Positions 59,283 to 64,000 of a stretch of DNA of 64,000 bases are shown piece by piece; position 1 is the stretch's first letter, and every line of letters starts with the position of its first letter. The position numbers were made by a program, and so were the translations under genes. The notes below the pieces were generated by a model, which was not told the origin of the DNA, made no database searches, and worked only from the letters and a program-made list of their open reading frames with translations. This DNA comes from AP-16 sp046727735. GTDB lineage: Bacteria; Pseudomonadota; Alphaproteobacteria; Rhizobiales; Xanthobacteraceae. Location of the stretch: positions 1-64,000 of the forward strand of contig JBKPDF010000002.1 of assembly GCA_046727735.1 (NCBI GenBank), in the 5' to 3' direction.

Positions 59283-60332
59283 TCAATCCTCGCCCGCGGT
59301 CGGCGCCGATATGCGCTGGCGCGCTGACCGCACGGACCCCGTGAGCGAGGGATCGCGGCCCGCGGCGATCTCGCCCGGAACCGCAGCGGGATTGCAGATT
59401 GTGCCGCCGCTTGCGCGTCGCGCGAGATCGACGTGGATGTGATCGTAGTGGAACACGTTCGATCCGGGCGCGAGCACGGTCGAGAATTGCCGGCACGCCG
59501 CCGCTTGCACGTCGTGCAGGAAACCGCGCTCCTCGGGCGGCCCGTGCCAGCCGTCCTTCACGGTGATCCTGCGGCCGCTCGTCAAAGTGAACGCCGCGAC
59601 ATCGAGCGCATTGCCGAATGCGTGCTCGGAGATCGGCGCGCCGCGCTGCCCGTTCATCGAGCGACAGGAATAGGCGGAGATTTGCTTGATCTCGACGACG
59701 CTCTCGCCGAACCAGCGCCGCGCCGCCGGCTGGACGGCATTCGTGACCCATTCATCGAGCGCCGAGACCATTGGGCAGGCGAGCGTTGCGGCCGGCGCGA
59801 CGGCGGCCGGTCCCGACGTGGTCGCGAGAGGTGAGGTCCGGCTCGGCCCGAGCGGCACGCTCCCGTAGGATTGCGGTCCCGGACCTCCGCGCGCCAACGA
59901 TGGATCGGGCGTTTGGGAACGCGGCGGCGGTTCATGTGCCAAGTTGCGCTCGGAGCCGGGACCGAGCCCCAGTGGCTCGCCCGACCGACGCGGCATCGGC
60001 GAATATTGCGGGGCGACGGCAAATTCCCGCGGATAATTCGGCGCCGGAGCCCCCGGAATGGCACCGGGCGGTCGCACCTCGTCCGCGAATCCGAGCGCGG
60101 GTCCGGCACCGAGCGCCGCGACGTTCAGCGGGAAATCGGCGCCGCAGATGCCCGGCCCATCGATCGGGTCGAGCAGTTTGACGCTCGGACCTTCCCGCAC
60201 TGCGCCCGACTGCAGGCACTCGACTTCCACGTCGTGGCGCCACGGCTCGCGCTGCGCCAGCCAGTGCCCGCATCCCGCGAGCGCGACCAGAACGAGGGAG
60301 CCGACGAGGAACAGGGCCACTCCGCGCGCCAT
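59283..60332 (-). CDS. Extensin-family lipoprotein
   Basis: 349 residues. An N-terminal signal ends in the lipobox LVALAGC (Cys at about residue 21). A Pro/Ser-rich variable stretch follows, with MPRRSGEPLGLGPG and PPPRSQTPDPSLARGGPG. The extensin-like C-terminal domain begins CPMVSALDEWV and contains ISAYSCRSMNG, ISEHAFGNALDVAAFTL, FLHDVQAAACRQFSTVL and NVFHYDHIHVDLARR. The His/Asp pattern (SEHAFGNALD, HYDHIHVD) resembles LAS/peptidase M15-type zinc sites, so a wall-modifying role is plausible but unproven. It is divergent from the amidase gene. Confidence 0.88.
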   Translation of the reverse strand: MARGVALFLVGSLVLVALAGCGHWLAQREPWRHDVEVECLQSGAVREGPSVKLLDPIDGPGICGADFPLNVAALGAGPALGFADEVRPPGAIPGAPAPNYPREFAVAPQYSPMPRRSGEPLGLGPGSERNLAHEPPPRSQTPDPSLARGGPGPQSYGSVPLGPSRTSPLATTSGPAAVAPAATLACPMVSALDEWVTNAVQPAARRWFGESVVEIKQISAYSCRSMNGQRGAPISEHAFGNALDVAAFTLTSGRRITVKDGWHGPPEERGFLHDVQAAACRQFSTVLAPGSNVFHYDHIHVDLARRASGGTICNPAAVPGEIAAGRDPSLTGSVRSARQRISAPTAGED

Positions 60333-60420
60333 GCGCGCAGCATGGCCGGCATTGCGTTAACGATGCTTCAATGCTTGGTTGGCGGCGTCATATTGCGTCA
60401 CCGCCCGCCGGATCGGACCT

Positions 60421-61884
60421 ATGAACATCCACGCGCTGAGAACGAGCGAGCGAGCGCTCCACGCGCTCGACCTCGCGCGTCGCATCGAAGCGGGCGAACT
60501 CACGCCCGCTGCTTTGCTCGAGAACTGCGAGCAAGCTATCGGCGCGCGCGAAGCGGAAATCGGCGCGTTTGCAGCGCTCGACATCCCGCGCGCGAAGAAA
60601 TCCGTCGCAACCCAGCCGGCCGGGCGGCTGCGCGGGCTTCCGGTGGGCGTGAAGGACATCATCGATACGGCGGACTTTCCGACCGAGTACGGGTCCGCGA
60701 TCTACGCCGGCCATCGGCCGCGAACGGATGCGGCGGTCGTCTCGCAGATTCGCCGTGCCGGCGGGATTGTGCTCGGCAAGACGGTAACGACCGAGCTCGC
60801 CCATATGTGGCCCGGCAAGACGCGCAATCCGCGAAATCCGCAGCACACGCCCGGCGGCTCGTCCTCGGGCTCGGCGGCGGCGGTTGCCGCCGGAATGCTG
60901 CCGATCGCGATCGGCAGCCAAACCGGGGGCTCGGTCATTCGACCCGCGGCGTTCTGCGGGGTCGCCGGTTTCAAACCGTCCTATCAATTGCTGCCGACCG
61001 TCGGCATGAAATGCTTCTCCTGGCAGCTCGACACCGTCGGCGTGTTCGCCGCGGGCGTGAGCGATGTGGCATTCGCCGCGGCGGCAATTGCCGACCGCGA
61101 TCTGCGCGTCGACGGCGCGGCGCCGGCCGCGCCGCGCATTGCGATGATGCGCATGCACATCTGGTCGGAGGCGAGCGAAGCGATGCAGGCCGCGCTCGAA
61201 GCCGCGGCGCGCGCGGCGCAATCGGCCGGCGCGCGCGTGCACGAGGCGGCGCTGTCGCCGGCGCTCGAGGAGGCATGGCGCGCGCATCCGGTGATCCAGG
61301 ATTACGAGGCCTACCGCGCGCTCGCGTTCGAATACGATCGACATCGCGAGCGCATCGCACCGACGCTGCGCAAGCTGCTCGACAACGCCGCCACAATCGC
61401 GCCGGAGCGTTACGATGAAGCGCGCCGCGTCACGCGTCGCGCGCGGCAGCTGCTCGGCGATCTGTTTGCGGAATTCGACGTGATCCTGACGCCGTCGGCG
61501 CCGGGCGCGGCATCGCACGGTCTGGAATCGACCGGCGATCCGATCTTCAACCGATTGTGGACGCTGATGGGCACGCCATGCGTGAACGTGCCGGGGCTCG
61601 CCGACGATGCCGGCTTGCCGCTCGGGGTGCAGGTCGTGGCGCGTTCCGGCACGACAAAGCCGCGCTCGAAGCTGCCTGTTTCTCGAGCGGGCGATCCAAC
61701 GCGCGCACTGACTCGCGCGCTGCGCCGCTTGCGCCGGCACTTTCAATGCGATCCCGCATTTTGCGCAGCCGCTGCTGCGGGCCCTCGATGCAATCGGCGG
61801 GAAAAGTTTGTAGTTTCGGCAGAGCTTCACGCCGCCGCTCGCGCACCGGCCATTCGCAAAATCTGCATCAAGTTGCGCCGTTGA
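60421..61884 (+). CDS. Amidase-signature enzyme with frameshifted C-terminus
   Basis: 487 residues as read from ATG 60421. The amidase-signature core is intact: catalytic Lys in GLPVGVKDIIDTA, the Gly/Ser-rich GGSSSGSAAAVAAG, and the second catalytic Ser in GSQTGGSVIRPAAFCG. Up to GLPLGVQVVARS (about residue 416) the protein is normal. Beyond this the frame drifts. The next frame encodes FRHDKAALEAACF and the third frame LERAIQRAH with TGA at 61709-61711, which is the expected family ending. Two single-base deletions therefore replace the last 20 residues with about 70 unrelated ones. Substrate unknown; activity is doubtful but possible. Confidence 0.85.
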   Translation: MNIHALRTSERALHALDLARRIEAGELTPAALLENCEQAIGAREAEIGAFAALDIPRAKKSVATQPAGRLRGLPVGVKDIIDTADFPTEYGSAIYAGHRPRTDAAVVSQIRRAGGIVLGKTVTTELAHMWPGKTRNPRNPQHTPGGSSSGSAAAVAAGMLPIAIGSQTGGSVIRPAAFCGVAGFKPSYQLLPTVGMKCFSWQLDTVGVFAAGVSDVAFAAAAIADRDLRVDGAAPAAPRIAMMRMHIWSEASEAMQAALEAAARAAQSAGARVHEAALSPALEEAWRAHPVIQDYEAYRALAFEYDRHRERIAPTLRKLLDNAATIAPERYDEARRVTRRARQLLGDLFAEFDVILTPSAPGAASHGLESTGDPIFNRLWTLMGTPCVNVPGLADDAGLPLGVQVVARSGTTKPRSKLPVSRAGDPTRALTRALRRLRRHFQCDPAFCAAAAAGPRCNRREKFVVSAELHAAARAPAIRKICIKLRR

Positions 61885-62001
61885 TCGTGGCTTTTCCGGA
61901 ATCCGGAAGATTCCCAATCCGTTGGCATCGACGGATCGAGCGGCGCCGTTCGCGTTCGCGCTGCAATATGTTTATTTCTTCGGAACCCCATTGCGTCCTG
62001 C

Positions 62002-62007
62002 TATAAT
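62002..62007 (+). promoter_or_regulatory. Consensus TATAAT box before the 27-residue gene
   Basis: A perfect -10 hexamer TATAAT lies 32 bases before the start codon of the small membrane protein. A -35 is less clear: TTGTTTATTT-like sequence is absent, and TTCTTC/TTGCGT at about 61978-61996 are poor fits. Perfect TATAAT is rare in this GC-rich sequence. Confidence 0.5.
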
Positions 62008-62038
62008 GGATCTTCTGTTGCCAAGGAGGTGCGCGGCC

Positions 62039-62122
62039 GTGGATCTTGCCCTGAAGCTCAATGTGCTCGCGGTGTTCGTGGTGTTTCTGTTTGTGGCCGC
62101 GATCCTGCTCGGCGCATTTTGA
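62039..62122 (+). CDS. 27-residue single-span membrane protein
   Basis: GTG 62039 starts MDLALKLNVLAVFVVFLF then VAAILLGAF and TGA. The whole peptide is one membrane span with a single Lys near the start. A perfect AAGGAGG stands nine bases upstream of the GTG, a TATAAT box 32 bases upstream, and a strong terminator follows, so this is a complete tiny transcription unit. I believe close homologues are common in Hyphomicrobiales genomes, but no function is known to me. A longer frame from 61922 is less likely because it bypasses the Shine-Dalgarno sequence. Confidence 0.75.
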   Translation: MDLALKLNVLAVFVVFLFVAAILLGAF

Positions 62123-62188
62123 ATCGGGACTAAACAAAACTTTCAATCAAGCGTCCGTTTGCGAACGAAAACGGCTACGGGGTTTCGG

Positions 62189-62222
62189 CACCGGAGAGAA
62201 ATTCTCTCCGGTGTCGCGTTTT
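62189..62222 (+). terminator. Rho-independent terminator after the small membrane gene
   Basis: A 12-bp stem (CACCGGAGAGAA at 62189-62200 with TTCTCTCCGGTG at 62202-62213) is followed by TCGCG and TTTT. It lies 67 bases after the stop of the 27-residue gene. Confidence 0.8.
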
Positions 62223-62301
62223 CAGGGGACAGAAAATCAGATATCAATGATTAGCAATGCGCTCTTTTCCTGATTGCTGATTGCCGACTTCTGATCCCTG
62301 A

Positions 62302-63159
62302 TCACGGCGGCGCGGGCGAGAATGCGTCGCGCGCCACGGCCTCGACCCAGCCGAGGGCGACGGAGACGCGCCGGGTCTGGCGCACCTGGCGCTCGACGAG
62401 GAGCCACAGCTCGCGCGGTGGCGGCGGATCGGCGACCGGAACCAGCATCAGGGCGCCGTCGCGACGGGCGACGGCGACCGGCAGCAGCGCGCGGCCGATG
62501 CCGGCGCGTGCGGCCTGGTACATCGTCTCGGTATCGACGGCACGCGCAACGACCGGCTCGTGCTCGCGCTTGGCGAGCCAGCGCGCTTCCGGCAGATCGC
62601 CCAGCATGTCGTCGAGCGCGATCCACGGCAATTTTCCGGGATCGGTGCCCCGCCGCGCAAACACCCCGTAATCGACCATGGCGATGCGGCGCGCCAGGAA
62701 GCTGCCGCCGCTCGGCCGCGTCAAGCGCAGCGCGATATCGGCTTCCCGATGCGTCAGGCCGAGGTTCTCCGGCGCGCCGATGAGCTCGACGATGATCCCC
62801 GGTGCGAGCTCGCGCAACAGCCGCAGCGCCGGCGCCAGCACGTGCGCGGTGAGCATGGGCGCCGCGGTGATGCGGACCGATCCCTCCGGCTTGTCTTCCG
62901 CCTCGAGGTCGAACACCGAGGCGAGCGCCGATTCCGCGGATTCTGCCTGTTCGGCCATGCGTCTGGCGAGGTCGGTCGGGATCAGCCGGGTGCCGTCGCG
63001 CAGAAAAAGCGGCGCGCCGATCACGTCTTCGAGCCGCAGCAGGCGGCGCGAGACGGTCGCCTGGTCGACGCCGAGCGCCTTCGAGGCCGCCCCCTGGGTG
63101 CCATGCCGCACGACTTCCAGCAGGATTCGCGCATCGTCCCAGGAGAGCGTTTTATGCAT
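62302..63159 (-). CDS. LysR-family transcriptional regulator
   Basis: 285 residues. The N-terminal winged helix is LSWDDARILLEVVRHGTQGAA, SKALGVDQATVSRRLLRLED and GAPLFLRDGTRLIPTDL. The effector-binding domain runs from about residue 92 (SVRITAAPMLTAHVLAPAL) with EADIALRLTRPSGG and LARRIAMVDYGVFARRG. The target is unknown: it is followed by non-coding DNA and lies back to back with no obvious regulated partner apart from metH upstream on the same strand. A regulator of methionine synthesis (MetR-like) is not supported by any motif. Confidence 0.9.
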   Translation of the reverse strand: MHKTLSWDDARILLEVVRHGTQGAASKALGVDQATVSRRLLRLEDVIGAPLFLRDGTRLIPTDLARRMAEQAESAESALASVFDLEAEDKPEGSVRITAAPMLTAHVLAPALRLLRELAPGIIVELIGAPENLGLTHREADIALRLTRPSGGSFLARRIAMVDYGVFARRGTDPGKLPWIALDDMLGDLPEARWLAKREHEPVVARAVDTETMYQAARAGIGRALLPVAVARRDGALMLVPVADPPPPRELWLLVERQVRQTRRVSVALGWVEAVARDAFSPAPP

Positions 63160-63222
63160 GCGCGCATGGATAACATGCGGGCATTGCGCTTTCGACGTTG
63201 CCGTGCCGGTATTTTCGAACCT

Positions 63223-64000
63223 TCACGCCGCCGCTTCGCGTGCCGCGCGAGCCGGTGTGTAATTGAGGATCGGCGCGAGCCATTTCTCCGCTTCGTCGCG
63301 CGACCAGCTTTTGCGCGCCGCATAATTCTCGACTTGATCGCGCTCGATCTTGCCCACGCCGAAATAGCGGCTCTCCGGGTGGCTGAAATAGACGCCGCAC
63401 ACCGAGGCGCCCGGCCACATCGCGAAGCTTTCGGTGAGCCGCACGCCGATCCCGGTCTCCGGCTGGATCAGCCGGAACAGTGTCGCTTTTTCGGTATGGT
63501 CGGGCTGTGCCGGATAACCGGGCGCGGGGCGAATGCCGACGTATTTTTCTGCGATGAGATCCTGCGGCACGAGCGCCTCGTTTTCGGCGTAGCCCCAGAA
63601 TTCCTTGCGGACGCGCTCGTGCATGCGCTCGGCGAGCGCCTCGGCGAGCCGGTCAGCCAACGCCTTCACCATGATGGCGGAGTAATCGTCGTTCGCCTTC
63701 TTGAACCGCTCCGCGAGGTCGTCCTCGCCGAGCCCCGCGGTGACGATGAAGCCGCCGATATAGTCCTCGTGCGCGGTGTCCAGCGGAGCCACGAAATCCG
63801 CGAGCGACAGATTGGCCCTGCCCTCGCGCTTCGCCGCCTGCTGGCGCAAGCCGTGCAGCACCGCGATCGGTTTTTTCCGGGTCTCGTCCGCAAACAGCAC
63901 GATGTCGTCGCCGACGCTGTTGGCGGGCCAAAAGCCGATCGCGGCCGCCGCCGTGAACGGGCGCTCGGTCACGAAACTTCGCAGCATCGCCCGCGCGTCT
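63223..64000 (-). CDS. metH: Cobalamin-dependent methionine synthase, C-terminal part (5' end outside window)
   Basis: The last 260 or so residues are the AdoMet-binding reactivation domain of MetH. Visible motifs are FWPANSVGDDIVLF, FVAPLDTAHEDYIGGFIVTAG, ADRLAEALAERMHERVRKEFWGY, the AdoMet-site IRPAPGYPAQPDHTEK, TESFAMWPGASVCGVYFSHP and YFGVGKIERDQVENYA. This domain re-methylates oxidised cobalamin using AdoMet and flavodoxin electrons. The catalytic, folate and B12 domains lie beyond the right edge. The reading frame is open to the last base of the window. Confidence 0.96.
   Translation of the reverse strand, partial: DARAMLRSFVTERPFTAAAAIGFWPANSVGDDIVLFADETRKKPIAVLHGLRQQAAKREGRANLSLADFVAPLDTAHEDYIGGFIVTAGLGEDDLAERFKKANDDYSAIMVKALADRLAEALAERMHERVRKEFWGYAENEALVPQDLIAEKYVGIRPAPGYPAQPDHTEKATLFRLIQPETGIGVRLTESFAMWPGASVCGVYFSHPESRYFGVGKIERDQVENYAARKSWSRDEAEKWLAPILNYTPARAAREAAA

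Overview
The window reads as chromosome of a GC-rich alphaproteobacterium of the order Hyphomicrobiales (Rhizobiales), most like the Bradyrhizobium/Rhodopseudomonas/Xanthobacteraceae side. The evidence is the gene order ligA-recN-bamD-lpxC-ftsZ-ftsA-ftsQ-ddl-murB-murC ... murG-ftsW-murD-mraY-murF-murE-ftsI-ftsL-rsmH-mraZ, a two-piece (permuted) tmRNA gene with tag ANDNYAPVAQAA, the order sspB-(fumC relic)-DUF4169-ribbon-helix-helix, and thyA-folA-hflK. Most of the window is housekeeping sequence.

Layout. 1-3645 (minus): hflK (cut by the window edge), folA, thyA and a split chromate-transporter pair. 3728-5672 (plus): ssrA (tmRNA), sspB, a decayed fumC, DUF4169 and an RHH protein. 5652-17045: a large AsmA-like protein, an FAD-linked D-lactate/glycolate-type dehydrogenase, a thioesterase, a UvrD/PcrA helicase, prmA and an M24B aminopeptidase P. 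17096-17513: a toxin-antitoxin pair whose toxin is broken. 17562-48865 (minus): the division and cell-wall (dcw) supercluster, led by mraZ with three TGGGA boxes upstream. The cluster is interrupted between murG and murC (about 31.8-37.2 kb) by plus-strand sulfur genes: cysD, a fused cysN-cysH and a TSUP-type sulfite exporter, with a NIPSNAP-like gene beside them. 49136-51239: AmiD-type amidase and AnmK, two peptidoglycan-turnover enzymes facing each other. 51570-52020: RNase P RNA with its terminator. 52019-53520: a visibly AT-richer patch with two small membrane ORFs and a Phd/VapC-type module. 53618-64000: a fused HyuA-HyuB oxoprolinase carrying two in-frame palindromic repeat insertions, a single-domain response regulator, a ParD/ParE-type pair, an extensin-family lipoprotein, an amidase with a frameshifted C-terminus, a 27-residue membrane peptide, a LysR regulator and the C-terminal end of metH.

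How it works together. The dcw block builds UDP-MurNAc-pentapeptide (MurB-F, Ddl), lipid I and II (MraY, MurG), septal wall (FtsW, FtsI, FtsL, FtsQ) and the Z-ring (FtsZ, FtsA). Outer-membrane functions (LpxC, BamD) and DNA maintenance (RecN, LigA) sit at its downstream end. ssrA and sspB form a neighbouring pair for tagging and delivering stalled-ribosome products to ClpXP. The inserted sulfur genes suggest sulfate -> APS -> sulfite by a physically linked ATP sulfurylase GTPase and APS reductase, with a possible sulfite valve.

The most unusual features are the CysN-CysH fusion inside the dcw cluster, palindromic repeats that have become coding sequence in the oxoprolinase, the relics of fumC and of a ParE-type toxin, and the palindrome-rich gap between murB and ddl. 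I saw no CRISPR array, insertion sequence, prophage or recognisable defence island. I made no database search; family names come from motif and gene-order recognition.
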